64,000 nucleotides of DNA from Microplitis mediator (GCF_029852145.1 NC_079975.1:11121264-11185263), one strand, 5' to 3'; positions 44,214 through 55,883 are shown, counted from the stretch's first letter. A program made the numbers and translations. Notes: generated by a model not told the origin, from the letters alone.

Positions 44214-45383
44214 CACTGGTCACAGAAATTAAGGGATAGAAAAAAAATCCGAAATTTTTAGGTGATTTTCAACATGCTGTAACTCGGTGAAAAATGGTCG
44301 TATAAAAAAAATAAAAAAAGCAAATTGTAGCCTCAAGTTTCTAGTTTTCAGATCTGGACCTCAAAATTTTTTATCATGTACGGTTCCGGAGTAATCATAA
44401 GAAAACCAACGAAAAAAAATTTTCAAAATTTTTGCTGGTCTTTCAATACCTCTATGGGCGACAATAAATTTTTTTGAATAATCCGACTGTCTGACTTTTC
44501 TCGGAAATTTTATGCCCTTTAATTTGGTGGCAAAAGCAAAAAAGTCCATTTTGACTTTGATAATCAATAACTCCGGATGTATTGGTCGTACAGAGAATGG
44601 AAGCAGGGTTTTGAAAACTGGAAAACATTCTCTATAAGGCAAAATTAGTGGCATTTGATAGAAAAATTTTTTTTAAAGCGACATTGTTTGGTAAAAAACA
44701 GGTCAAAATTCACAAATTTAAGGATATTTGGAAATCTTGCTATAACTTTGGATATAAAGGATGAACAAAGGATATCTTCGACTTTTTTTCAACCTCAAAG
44801 TGTCCTGAAAAAACCCTGATAAATCATTGCAGATACAACAAAAAAAAAAATTTGAAAAAAAAAAATTTTTGAAAAAAAAAATTTTGAAAAAAAAAAAAAT
44901 TTTTTTCAAAATTTTTTTTTTTTCAATTTTTTTCGATAATCGATCTTTTTGATCGAAGAAATGGAGATTATCGGTAAAAAAACCATTTTCAAATCGAAAA
45001 AATGAACAAAAACCGAGAAACTACCAATTATGGTGATTTTTGACAAAATCGATAAATTTAAAGCTTCGGGGCACTAAGAAAGAAAAATCGCAGCGATTTG
45101 AAATTTTTTTTGCGATTATTCAAAAAAATTTATTGTCGCCCATAGAGGTATTGAAAGACCAGCAAAAATTTTGAAAATTTTTTTTCGTTGGTTTTCTTAT
45201 GATTACTCCGGAACCGTACATGATAAAAAATTTTGAGGTCCAGATCTGAAAACTAGAAACTTGAGGCTACAATTTGCTTTTTTTATTTTTTTTATACGAC
45301 CATTTTTCACCGAGTTACAGCATGTTGAAAATCACCTAAAAATTTCGGATTTTTTTTCTATCCCTTAATTTCTGTGACCAGTG
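44214..45383. mobile_element. Tc1/mariner-like foldback, 1170 bp, TA TSD
   Basis: CACTGGTCACAGAAATTAAG and its complement with TA at 44212-44213 and 45384-45385. Arms of about 260-300 bp. A homopolymer-rich interior with A/T runs at 44840-44930. No transposase. The terminus is of the CAC..AATTAAGGG type seen in Tc1-like elements. Confidence 0.85.
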
Positions 45384-45657
45384 TATATGATCATGCATAA
45401 TTGTCTATAGATGATCAGATCCAAAAATTGGCCAGGTCTGATCATACATAACTTGATCTGTTTATATATGAACAGATATGATTATATATAACCATGCATG
45501 AACGAATATAGTCATTTTTAGAATCTCATTTAGAATATCTGTAAATTATTAATTAAGTAGTTTAATTAGGATTTATTGTCTTCATCAACATAAATGTTGG
45601 TTAAAATTAAATAAAAAAAAAAAAAAAAATTATTAACCATTGACTATTATTTTACTC

Positions 45658-45739
45658 CGAGGTCACCCGTCCAATTAATGTCCTACGTCGATGCATCATA
45701 ACTTTGGTAATCGATGGTTTGTAGTCTGATCCTCTAGTC
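45658..45739 (-). ncRNA. 5S-rRNA-like sequence, left family C arm
   Basis: Minus-strand CGATTACCAAAGTTATGATG, then GGACATTAATTGGACGGGTG and ACC, correspond to the internal promoter region of 5S rRNA (A box AAGTTAAGCAGC, C box GGATGGGTGACC). A long T run follows. Only the central part of 5S is preserved, so this is 5S-derived, not a ribosomal gene. Confidence 0.65.
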
Positions 45740-46245
45740 TGTGATACACTTACAATTGAGAAACGTTTATGGCATTACTTAACTCAAATAATCAAATTGA
45801 TACATCCTACGTAAATAATGCACCTAATGATAAAGGCCGTGGGACGATAAGTATACCGAATCGGCCCCAGATAGGGATCGGGCTCATTTTTTCAGGGAAT
45901 GTTTGTACCCATGAGATACTTCGATGCTGCGAATTTCAGGTCTTTATCTATAACCACTTCGGAGTAAATCGAAAAATACTGAAAATTAGAAAAAATTGAT
46001 GTTCTCAGAGTGTACTTATTCGATTGATCTGAAAATTGGATATGTTTTGGGGGTTGATGGTAGCTATCTGGAAAAAAAATAAGAGCTATTTCGGCTCACA
46101 AAAACCTAAAAAAAAAACGAGTTTATATTTTTAATTTCAATTTTTAAGCATCTTACCATTACGACACAGTTATGAAAATATTTTTTTTGAATTCCTCATC
46201 CAATTTCCTATGAATCTATGGCCTTTCGAAATTTTTAAAAATGGT

Positions 46246-48481
46246 CCCGGGAAAAAATGTTTTTATAAAATTTTGTAAAATTTTATAAAATTTTACAAAA
46301 TTTTAGTACTAACATTTTATAAAATTTTATAAAATTTTATACTGAAAATGGCCTGGTAAAATTTTATCAAATTTTATAAAGTTTTATCAAATTTTATGAA
46401 GTTTTATAAAAATTTATAAAATTTTATAAAACTTTGTAAAATTTCATAAAATTTTACCAGGCCATTTTCAGTATAAAGTTTTATAAAATTTTGTAAAATT
46501 TTATAAATTTTTATAAAGTTTTATAAAATGATTTTTTTTTTCCGGGACGGGTCACCCATCCAATTAATGGCCACCCTCGATGCTGCTTAACTTTTGTTAT
46601 TGAAGAATCGTAGTCTGCTCCGCTCGTCTATTGGTTACTTGTAGCTAAGAAATATTCATGGCTATATTTATGATTACTCATGAATACTTATCAGCCATAT
46701 TTCATAGTTTAATTTATAATTATATATAAAAAAAAGATTTGGATAATTCAACTATCGACTGTTTAATGGACATAAAATTTTAAAATTAATTAAATTTATT
46801 GATTTTTATTTTTGAATTAATGGCGAAACCTTCGAACTTTTTCTTGAGTAACGACGATTTAATTTGAATTGCTAGTTGACAAAATAAAAATTTAAAAACA
46901 TTAAATTCAAAATTATCACATTATGTAATATATATATAAATATGTAAGAGAAAGGGGTGGCGGGGGTAGGCAAAACGAGGTACTTCTAAAATTTTATAAA
47001 AAACAATTTTTTTTTTTTAAATCTATTATAACCATCCCAAAATTACTTTTGTAAATATAATTGAGCATTATTTCGAATTTTTTTCGTTAAACTTTTTCAA
47101 GAATCTAGTGCCGGTCGAAAAATGTTAAAGACTTTTGTATTATGATAAAAACTATTAAAAACTTTTTTATCTTCCTTTGCATCCAATAATTGTGTAAAAT
47201 ATAATTTTTCTTAATGTAAATAACTTACAAAAAATTTTAATAAAATCAAACTTATTCAATATTCAGAATTTTTTTTTTTTTTTACATTTTTCTAGGGGTA
47301 CCCTGCATACATTTAGGTAATCAATTATATTTTTTATAATATAATTTTCATATTTGTTTATCACCATATTTTGCCCGCAAAAATGGAATTTTTGTTTTTT
47401 TATGGCCATTGAAAATTTTATTTATTTACTTTGAATTTCTAACAATTTTTATAATAATTTGTAATAAACGTTATAAAATTGTGTGACATTTTATCAAATT
47501 TTACAAAATGCTACCCTACACTAGATGCAATAGTGGCATCAAGTTCTCTAAAGTTTTATGAAATATTATATAATTTTATAAAATTTCATACAATTATATA
47601 AAATTTTATCTAATTATTACTCCCCTTTTGAGATCTTACTTTATAAAATTGTATAAATTTGTATAAGATTTTATAAGATCGCATATAATTTTATGAAATC
47701 GTATACAACTTTATAAAATTTTATAAAATTTCATCTAAATATTACTTCTCTTCTAAGAACTTACTTCATAAAATTATATAAAATTGTATAAGATTGTATA
47801 AAATTTTATATAATTTTATGAAATCGTATAAAACTTTATAAAATTTCATACAATTATATCAAATTCCATTTAATTATTATTTCCCTCACTAAGATCTTAC
47901 TTTATAAAATTTTATAAGATTGTATAAAAATTTATATAATTTTATGAAATCGTATAAAAGTTTATACAATTTCATAAAATCTTATAAAATTTCGTACAAT
48001 TATATAAAATTTTATCTAATTATGACTTCCCTTTTAAGATCTTACCATATAAAATTTTATAAAATTTTATAAAATTCTATGAAATTTGATAAAATTATAT
48101 AAAATTATATGAAATTCTATAAAATTTCGCTGTACAGTCTTATAAAATTATATAAAATTTAATATAATTTTATACAATTGTATAAAACTTTATAAAATTT
48201 TGTTATATTTTATACAATTTTATAAAATGTCATACAATTTTATAAAATTACATTTATTTATTACGTTCCTTACTCAGATCTTACTTTATAAAATTTTAGA
48301 AGATTTTATAAAATTTTTGAAGATTTTATAAAATTGTATAAAATATTATAAAATTTTATAAAATTGTATGAATTTTTATAAAATTTTGCTGTAAAATCTT
48401 ATAAAATATTACAAAATTTTATAAAATTGTATAAAATTTTATATTATTTTATAAAATTTTATAAAAACATTTTTTCCCGGG
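46246..48481. mobile_element. Family B element: CCCGGG ends and TTTTATAAAATTTTATAAAA array
   Basis: CCCGGGAAAAAATG at the left and CATTTTTTCCCGGG at the right, GT duplicated at 46244-46245 and 48482-48483. The uninterrupted right TIR of the host (near 49913) shows the empty site. 46260-46530 and 47450-48470 are arrays of roughly 10-11-bp TTATAAAATT units. Between them are an internal TCCGGG end (46546), a 5S-like sequence and a unique AT-rich part containing GGTGGCGGGGGTAGGC near 46966. Confidence 0.85.
46548..46630 (-). ncRNA. 5S-rRNA-like sequence in family B element
   Basis: Minus-strand AAAAGTTAAGCAGCATCGAG followed by CATTAATTGGATGGGTGACC matches the 5S internal control region closely. 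The upstream GCAGACTAC string is shared with the two family C copies. Confidence 0.65.
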
Positions 48482-48960
48482 GTACTACATATTGAAAAAA
48501 AATAAAAACCATTTTTTGCCCAAAAATCGGGTTTTTCTAATAATTTTACTCTTGAACTGATAAAATACAAAACTTACTCGTTTACTAAGGTAGAGAAAAC
48601 CATAAAAGAAATAAAATATCCTTACATTATTAAAATAATTTCATTCAATGTACTTAACTATTATTAAAAACTCTATCAGTAACTGTAATGAGTAAATCAG
48701 TATTCATTACTATTGTTTATGTAAATCAACGTTGTTTCAGAGAACTTAAACGTTCCCGCCCAATATTCAATGAATTTAACAACCACAAGATGGCACTGTA
48801 ATTCGAAATTGGTAACACTGTTTTTTTTTTGTGAAAAGTCACTAGATCTGTAGATCTAACCTAAAAATTACTGAGTGTTGACATTCCAAAGAATTGGCTG
48901 TACTATTATCTATATTTAGTAATTATTTTTAATTGTTTAAATAACTATTTAAGTGAAAAT

Positions 48961-49692
48961 ATGTCGACCCCTGAAGCTAATAATCCAAAGTGTTGTATTT
49001 GTTCGAAGTACCTGAAAAAAATGCCGGGTACTCCAAAACATATAAAATCTGACGAAGAAGCTGAAGAGTTTTCAACTGTTTTTGAGTGTCCGATTGTAGT
49101 TTGTGATATTCTTTGTTCGAATTGTCGCGTAAAAAAATATAAAAAAACCAAACTTGAAGATGAGAATCAGGAATTATCGTTAGAAGATGAACTACCTTCA
49201 GATAGGAGTGATCTTTTAGAAAGAACAGAATCGAGTTTATCAACGATGACTTTATCTCAATCAAGTACTGATGATCCATCTATTCATTTAGATGTTGCCT
49301 GTGATGATGAAATAGAAGAATGTATAGAAGTTCAAATGAAGAGAACTGTTGCGACTCATAGATATTGTTGTGTATGTTCTGTCTCAAATCAAAATCTAGT
49401 CGTTGTTCCTCAAGATGCCCGTATGCAATGCTTTATAAAGAAAAGAATTTTTATTCTGAATGGGAATCGATGCTGCAGTGATCATCTCATAAAAAAACCC
49501 TTTTATACGGAGAATTTGAACCACTTGAAAGTTTATTCTAATTGGAGTAACTTAAGATCTTCAGAATTGTCTAAAATGATGGAAAGTTTGGCTGTAGAAT
49601 GTGATTCGACACTTCTCGATAAAATGGATGATTTTCGAATAACTGATGAGCAACTTTTTATATTTTCTGGATTACAACGTGTAGTAGATTAA
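48961..49692 (+). CDS. Transposon-encoded cysteine-rich protein, 243 aa, intact
   Basis: Uninterrupted frame starting MSTPEANNPKCCICSKYL. N-terminal CCxC and CPIVVCDILCSNC pairs (residues about 11-60), an acidic serine-rich linker (about 65-125), then YCCVCS with QCFIKKRIFILNGNRCCSDH (about 133-180), a second zinc-binding set. The end, SELSKMMESLAV to TDEQLFIFSGL, resembles the segment that precedes the helix-turn-helix and DDE domain in DDE_4-type (PIF/Harbinger- or ISL2EU-like) proteins, but no catalytic domain follows. Position between 560-bp TIRs shows it belongs to the element. It could be a DNA-binding accessory protein or a truncated transposase. Start chosen at the first ATG after a stop-rich leader. 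Confidence 0.65.
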   Translation: MSTPEANNPKCCICSKYLKKMPGTPKHIKSDEEAEEFSTVFECPIVVCDILCSNCRVKKYKKTKLEDENQELSLEDELPSDRSDLLERTESSLSTMTLSQSSTDDPSIHLDVACDDEIEECIEVQMKRTVATHRYCCVCSVSNQNLVVVPQDARMQCFIKKRIFILNGNRCCSDHLIKKPFYTENLNHLKVYSNWSNLRSSELSKMMESLAVECDSTLLDKMDDFRITDEQLFIFSGLQRVVD

Positions 49693-50329
49693 TATATTTA
49701 ATTGCAGTTTTAATTGTTTATGAATGAAATATCAGCGTTGAAATTAATAAATAAAAAAAATTATTTTAATAATGTAAGGATATTTTATTTCTTTTATGGT
49801 TTTCTCTACCTTAGTAAACGAGTAAGTTTTGTATTTTATCAGTTCAAGAGTAAAATTATTAGAAAAACCCGATTTTTGGGCAAAAAATGGTTTTTATTTT
49901 TTTTCAATATGTAGTACCATTTTTAAAAATTTCGAAAGGCCATAGATTCATAGGAAATTGGATGAGGAATTCAAAAAAAATATTTTCATAACTGTGTCGT
50001 AATGGTAAGATGCTTAAAAATTGAAATTAAAAATATAAACTCGTTTTTTTTTTAGGTTTTTGTGAGCCGAAATAGCTCTTATTTTTTTTCCAGATAGCTA
50101 CCATCAACCCCCAAAACATATCCAATTTTCAGATCAATCGAATAAGTACGCTCTGAGAACATCAATTTTTTCTAATTTTCAGTATTTTTCGATTTACTCC
50201 GAAGTGGTTATAGATAAAGACCTGAAATTCGCAGCATCGAAGTATCTCATGGGTACAAACATTCCCTGAAAAAATGAGCCCGATCCCTATCTGGGGCCGA
50301 TTCGGTATACTTATCGTCCCACGGCCTTT

Positions 50330-51190
50330 GGTTTTGTACATAAAATACAATAGAATTCATCAGATACATATAATCAAATCTATTTATCTATCAACTTATA
50401 AATATTCGTATATCAATCGATTTCGATTTATACTTTTAAATTGCTGCCGGAACCTTTGAATATTTTCTAAGTATTGGGGATTTAAGTTTGATTGATAGTT
50501 GACAGAATAAAAATTTAATAACATTGATATTAAAAAATTGCCATGTTATAACCCTATATATAATCAGATCTAATTATATATAGAATCATATATGATCAGA
50601 CCTGATCATATATAGACTTGTATATGATTATATATGGGGTCATAACAGCCAGGTATGATCCGATCTAACTATATATAGACTTATATATAAGTAGATCTGA
50701 TCATATATATACTTATGTATGATTATATATGGGGTTATAACAGCCAGATATGATCATATCTAATTATACATAGACTCATATATAATCAGATCTGATCAGA
50801 TCTAATTACATATAGACTTATATATAGTCAGATCTGATCATATACAGACTTAGATATGGGCTTATAACAGCCAGGTATGATCAGATCTAATTATGTATGG
50901 GGTCATAAATAATTATATATGACCCCATATATAATCATGCATGATTATATATAACTTTATATATCATTATATATAATCATATATGATCATATATATGAAC
51001 ATATATAATCATATATAATTAGACAAAATCTTTTTTCATCGGGTATACAGATATATATATATATATAATTATATTAAATAATATGACGATTTTTTAATAT
51101 CAAAGTTATTAAATTTTTATTCTGTCAACTATTGATCAAACTTAAATCCCCAATACTTAACAAATGTTCAAAGGTTTCGGCAGCAATTTA
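50330..51190. repeat. Family C interior and right-hand TATATGATCAGATCTGATCA array
   Basis: About 50430-50535 is complementary to 51080-51190. Between them is an array of TATATGATCAGATCTGATCA units ending in a CTTTTTTCATCGGG terminus at 51043. Confidence 0.7.
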
Positions 51191-51269
51191 AAAGTATAAA
51201 GTATCAATTTGATTATTTGAGTTAAGTAATTCCATAAACTTTTCTTAATTATAAGTGTAGAACAGACTA

Positions 51270-51352
51270 GAGGATCAGACTCTAATCCATCGATTACCAA
51301 AGTTAAGCAGCATCGGCATGGGACATTAATTGGACGGGTGACCGCGTAGAAA
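51270..51352 (+). ncRNA. 5S-rRNA-like sequence, right family C arm
   Basis: CGATTACCAAAGTTAAGCAG followed by CATCGG, ATTAATTGGACGGGTGACCG. This is the best-preserved of the three 5S-like copies: A box and C box both match 5S closely. A T run follows about 40 bases downstream (51374-51385). Confidence 0.7.
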
Positions 51353-51779
51353 AATAGTAGTCAACGAATAATAATTTTTTTTTTTTATTATTTATTTAAT
51401 TTTAACCGACATTTATATTGATAAAGACAATAAATCCTAATTAAATTACTTAATTAATAATTTACAGATATTCTAAATGAGATTCTAAAAATGACTATAT
51501 TCGTTCATGCATGGTTATATATAATCATATCTGTTCATATATAAACAGATCACGTTATGTATGATCAGACCTGGCCAATTTTTGGATCTGATCATATATA
51601 GACATTTATGCATGATCATATATGATTAGACAAAATCTTTTTTCATCGGGACGTTTCTCCGAACGTAACTTTTATCTGTCGTTCGTTTATTCATACATGT
51701 CGCTACACACTTTTACTTTTGATGCAAGTATGCGTTTCGTGTAACCTCCGTTAGGCACAGGTTGTGGCACCCGTCATAG

Positions 51780-52560
51780 CCAATGATAAATCTTTTTTTT
51801 TTCTGCGCCAGAATTTATTTATTTTTTATAATTAATTCATAAAAAAAAAAAATTTTTGATTTAAAAAAAATGATTAAAACGTATTCTTAAAAAGTTGTTT
51901 TTTCATCTAAAAATAAATTTGAGATGATAAAAAGTTAATGCAACTTCTCTATTCAGGCCCTGTTTAGCGGGAAGAAAGTCGTATTTTTCTTATATGTGAA
52001 AATAAATGATGACAATTAATGCATGCGCCATTCTTCCCGAAAACAGAGACAAAAATGTTAACTTTCAGGTGAGTGATTCGGTGCTAAGGACCTTTTTTGT
52101 AGGGAATTAAATTTCATATAAAGTTGGCATTTGCTTTTTTTTTGTAGTTCCTGTTGTTTATGAGATAATGAGAGAAAGAACAAGAATTCTATAAAAAAAC
52201 TCAGTTTAGCGGTCCGTACTACCCCACCTATATGAGTAACGACTTCGCGACCATAGGCACTTTTTTAGAGCATTTAATTTAGAGAAAATCGCGATTTTGG
52301 GCGAGATGATATCATAAAATGCCGCGGAATTATAGAAGTTTAAAAAATAAAAACCCAAGTTAACGTGTATTTTAAATGGGAAATCTTCACACGATGTGGT
52401 CGAGTACTTAATATTAATATTAAGGGCTCAAACTCTCAGGGAATTTTTTTGGGGGTATTTCCAACAAAATTTCGAGATAGTAGCGAAAAAAAAAATAGTC
52501 GCAAAAAAAAGGGCACCCTAATTTATATGGAGTATTTATTTCATTAGACTGTAACACCCA
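51780..52560. other. Degenerate repeat interval, hAT-like right end near 52520
   Basis: 52400-52525 matches the ends of TAGGGT foldbacks (TTAATATTAAGGGCTCAAAC, then GGGCACCCTAA), so an old element ends here. The left end was not found. A 60-residue frame here is not convincing. Confidence 0.5.
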
Positions 52561-52589
52561 ATAATTCGAGATACGTCATTTCCTCCCAT

Positions 52590-53000
52590 ATAAAAATTTA
52601 TGAGCTGATTTTTAGTACTCTGCTGTAATTAATAAAAAAAATCAGCTGGCGGTAAGTCGAGGGAAACCTCGTCAGCTGATGCATTTAATTAGGCGTTAGA
52701 TGCTCCCACCTAATGCTTGCGTTATAACTTTCAAAGTATCAGCTGACGGTTTTTCCACCGGGATACAGGCAGCTGACATATATATTTATTCATAGTTGTG
52801 TATAAGCTACCGTCAGGTAAATTTTTAGTTGAGAGGAAATGACTGAAAGTAAAAATTTTTTTTTTCGCGTTCGAGCGATCAGCTGACGTATAATCCACCG
52901 CGCTATAGTCAGCTGATTGTTATCTATCGTCAAGATGTTGGATTAGCGACAATTTAACGTGTTTTCAGGTAGGAGGAAATGACTGAATATATTTTTTTTT
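52590..53000. promoter_or_regulatory. Cluster of six CAGCTG motifs
   Basis: CAGCTG at 52643, 52673, 52740, 52770, 52880 and 52910, mostly followed by A. GAGGAAATGACTGAA-like phrases occur twice (about 52830 and 52975). Could be a diverged tandem repeat or a bHLH-type site cluster. Confidence 0.35.
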
Positions 53001-53060
53001 TTTCGTGCGTGGGAGGCTATCACCGCTCAACCCACCCACGGAACCCAAGCTGACGTTCAC

Positions 53061-53575
53061 GAAGCTTTATAACACAACACTCTGATGCATTCCACTAATT
53101 ATCGCTTGAGAGGAAATTGGTCATGTAAATCTGTCGCTGGCTCCCAGACTATAGACGTCATTCCGGATCCAATGAGCTATCTCACCTAATTTTAAGAGCA
53201 GTATCTCTATTTTCGACCATTTTCAACTTATTGACTAGACTACCAGACGAAATTGAGAGAGACCGTAAAAAAAAAGTCGCATTCTAGTGTACCGACCAAT
53301 GAATTGGAGTAAAGTTTAAACTTAGTTACTATTGAGTGGCGCTAATTATTTCTTTGCTGGCAGTTTATTACGAAGCAGACCTAATGTAAATAAAATAATA
53401 ACCACGCCATTTTATTAACCATAAATACACGATACAAATAAATTATCAGCGTATATTTTTAAAGCAAGTAATACAAACTAGTCAATTATTTGTTTAAGAA
53501 ATATCTATATTCACCTACAAGTGATTGATTGAAAAAAAAAAAATATATTTGATACCTAAGTTTGTGTTTTTAACA
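53061..53575. other. Non-repetitive interval, no gene recognised
   Basis: Not obviously shared with the repeat families, modest CpG content. It may hold the 5' region of the short ORF that follows. Nothing firmer can be said. Confidence 0.4.
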
Positions 53576-53716
53576 ATGGGAGATTTGACTAGATTTGCGA
53601 CACCACCAGATTTGGTAAATTCAACTCGTGATGCGACAATAAATACACTTCCAGCATCGAAGAAAAAAATAATTATTATGAAATTGAGGTTTATTTGCCC
53701 TAGTGAAAATTCATAA
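53576..53716 (+). CDS. Short ORF, 46 aa, possible N-terminal remnant of a recombinase-like protein
   Basis: Starts MGDLTRFATPPDLVNSTRDA and continues TINTLPASKKKIIIM. The TPP..., then LP-x-K, pattern faintly recalls the N terminus of tyrosine-recombinase-like (Crypton-related) insect proteins, which continue with a core-binding domain. Here the frame ends after 46 codons with no catalytic region. It may be a first exon, a decayed fragment or chance. Confidence 0.25.
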   Translation: MGDLTRFATPPDLVNSTRDATINTLPASKKKIIIMKLRFICPSENS

Positions 53717-53789
53717 AATTTAAATGTCATTATTTGCCTCATATCCTTCAAAAGTTAAACTTATGGAGCGATAATAACAAAAAAAATTG

Positions 53790-53993
53790 TATGTCATTCG
53801 GCCGTTTAGTGGCGATTTTGACAGCGACGATATTTCGATATGAGCTTAATGTTAGTGACGCGAATGTTCGAAAACGAGCGTAAATTTCGAGTTAAAATTA
53901 CGCCCGTTTTTGAACATTCGCGTCACTAAAATTAAGCTCATATCGAAATATCGTCGCTGTCAGAAAACCGCCACTTCACGGCCTTATGACATA
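53790..53993. mobile_element. 204-bp palindromic MITE, TATGTCAT ends
   Basis: TATGTCATTCGGCCGTTTAG and the complementary right end close arms of about 90 bp (GACAGCGACGATATTTCGAT, GACGCGAATGTTCG) around a short loop. It is CpG-rich compared with its surroundings. Confidence 0.8.
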
Positions 53994-54030
53994 AATATCT
54001 ATTTCAAAGGTAAGCAACCTTCATAAAAAA

Positions 54031-54105
54031 ATCTGAAAAACGGTTGACCCTGCAGGCTAGCTCCAAAACTTCCCGCAGTTTTCGAGCTCAAGGAGCTTTT
54101 TTTTC
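54031..54105 (+). repeat. R1 5' fragment (plus)
   Basis: AACGGTTGACCCTGCAGGC, then CAAAACTTCCCGCAGTTTTC and one GAGCTC, after which similarity stops. Confidence 0.75.
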
Positions 54106-54175
54106 CAAGAAAGTTTTGTTCAATTCTGAGAAGAATGCCGCCCAGCACGGAGAGGGCCGACTTTTTCTTCCATTT

Positions 54176-54672
54176 TTAACTTCCCGCTAAGAAAATTGAA
54201 AATTTTCAAAAATTCGGTAAGATATTGATTTCAGCCCGATTTTTGAAAATCGAATTTCTATCAGATCTTGACGTTTTGAGGTTCTAGGAAGCTATTCTAA
54301 TTTTAACATGATGTCCAACCGTATGTATGTGTGTATGTACGTATGCATGTAAATATCTGTAACTTTTGAACGGATGAACCGATTTTGATCGTCAAGGTGG
54401 CATTCGACGCGGCTTGTTAATATCTCAAAGCTGTAAAAAATTGAGCTTCATCGATAACGTGCGTTCGGAGATATTCCAAAAATAAAATTTTTTCAGAAAT
54501 GCTTTTTTCAACTTCCCGCTAAGAAAATCGATGATTTTCAAAAATTTCGGGAAGTTATTGATTTCACTCCGATTTTCGAAAATCGAGTTTTCATCAGATG
54601 TCGACGTTTTGAGGTCCTAGGAAGCTATTCTGACTATTTTCAGAATGATGTCCGAGTGTATGTATGTATGTA

Positions 54673-54768
<96 letters not shown>

Positions 54769-55858
54769 ATTTTCGAAACGACTGACCCAAACAATTTCAA
54801 ATTTTAATCAGTTCTAGAATTTAACAAAACGCGTCGTTTACCACCTTCAACGTCAAAATCGGTTGATTAGTTCAAAAGCTGTTGGCGTTGAAAAGTAAAA
54901 AAAATAACATTTTACGTTGTTTTTTCCGCATAAATCATAATATAATGTGCTAAAATGTGTCTGTAATCATACAAACTTTTCCTTTTCATGGTCTCTTTTG
55001 ATTATCATATAATGTCATTTAACTTGTTCTTTAGTTTAAATCATATTCTCAACAAAAAAATTAAAAAAACAGTTTTTAATATTTTTCGCGGATATTTTAT
55101 ATATTATTGCTCTGAGATGAGTCAAAACTTATTTGAATCTTGAGTTTGATCACTGACAGTGATTTCTGTCTCAATAGGTTTATTTTGTTGATTATAATCG
55201 GGAATTAAAATTTAAAAACCGTTCTTCATTAATGATTTTCAATTCTTAAATTTTCAAACTTCAGCATAGAACGTAACTTGTTAGAGCTTAAAAAGCTCAT
55301 AAAAAAATAATTGCATGCAATAGGATTTTCATACTAATATTTTCGAGCTCCTTGAGCTCGAAACCAGCGGGAAGTTTTGGGGCTGGCCGTAGGGCCAATC
55401 GACGCCCAGATTTTTGGATAACTTTTAATGAGCTCAGTGGATTGATTCCAAAATCTAATCAGCTCTAAAACTTCATAAGCCACGTCGAATGCCACCTCAA
55501 CCATCAGAATCGGTTTATTCGTTCAAGAGAAACCGTTAACGAAAGAATTAAAAAACAAAATTTTTTTTGTTTTTTTGAAATTTCTTATAAACAAGTAGAT
55601 AAATCAATTTAAAAATTTAATCAGCTGTAGAACTCAATTAAACGCATCGATTGTTACCTCAACCGTCTCAATCGGTCAATTCGTTTGAGATGTCGTTCAG
55701 GAAATAATGGTAAAAAACGGTTTTTTTTTAATACAACGGCACACAAAAGTATTTTTCGAAAATGTATTCACAACAATGTTTTCGAGCTCAAGGAGCTCGG
55801 GAACAGCGGGAAGTTTTGGAGCTGACCCGCAGGGTTAACCGATAGACCGATTTTTTTT
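54176..55858 (-). repeat. R1 copy (minus) interrupted by another R1 copy
   Basis: 54176-54507 and 55416-55858 join into one R1 copy colinear with 58101-58867. The break at 54507/55416 is filled by a complete copy of a second subfamily. Confidence 0.8.
54508..55415 (-). repeat. Nested R1 copy, CGACGCCCAGA subfamily, with (TG)n
   Basis: Begins TCAACTTCCCGCTAAGAAAA and ends GGGCCAATCGACGCCCAGA. A pure (TG)n tract of about 90 bases at 54675-54764 fills the microsatellite slot. Because both edges are seen against an intact host, this copy fixes the family's termini. Confidence 0.85.
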
Positions 55859-55883
55859 ATCGATTGAAAAAAAAAATTTTTCT

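Larger units (their letters stand above)
45832..50329. mobile_element. TIR element (560-bp TIRs) encoding a zinc-binding protein
   Basis: The right TIR spans 49770-50329. The left TIR is 45832-46245 plus 48484-48634, because a family B element interrupts it. Both begin AAAGGCCGTGGGACGATAAG. Identical translations at 45769-45999 and 50162-50350 are TIR shadows. The single intact gene, 48961-49692, lies between the TIRs. Without the insertion the element is about 2.3 kb. TSD not determined. Confidence 0.8.
44184..51650. mobile_element. Family C foldback with 5S-like arms, hosting two later elements
   Basis: CCCGATGAAACAAGATTTTG at 44184 and the complement ending at 51650 begin matching arms (44184-44211 plus 45386-45800 against 51190-51650). 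Both arms carry a 5S-like sequence. The left arm is split by a Tc1-like foldback (44214-45383) and the centre by a 560-bp-TIR element (45832-50329). Additional family C ends at 43494 and 51043 make the exact pairing of termini uncertain. Confidence 0.6.
41104..51773. mobile_element. 10.7-kb composite TIR element, CGGGTGCCACAACCTGTGCC ends, 6-bp TSD
   Basis: CGGGTGCCACAACCTGTGCC at 41104 and its complement ending at 51773 begin TIRs of about 105 bp. TCATAG is duplicated at 41098-41103 and 51774-51779. Near the left end is a CG-rich array (GTAGAAACGGAGGAACGG) and a palindrome at about 41390-41550. The rest is filled by later insertions. The original coding content, if any, is gone. Superfamily undetermined. 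Confidence 0.75.

Noticed and set aside
48945..49279. Minus-strand frames of 68 and 100 aa
   Set aside because: Shadows of the intact plus-strand 243-aa gene.
45769..50350. A shared 57-aa C-terminal protein sequence at both ends of the 48961 gene
   Set aside because: It is the translation of the 560-bp TIR in both orientations.
51270..51352. Functional 5S rRNA gene
   Set aside because: Only the internal promoter region resembles 5S; the 5' and 3' stem sequences are absent.
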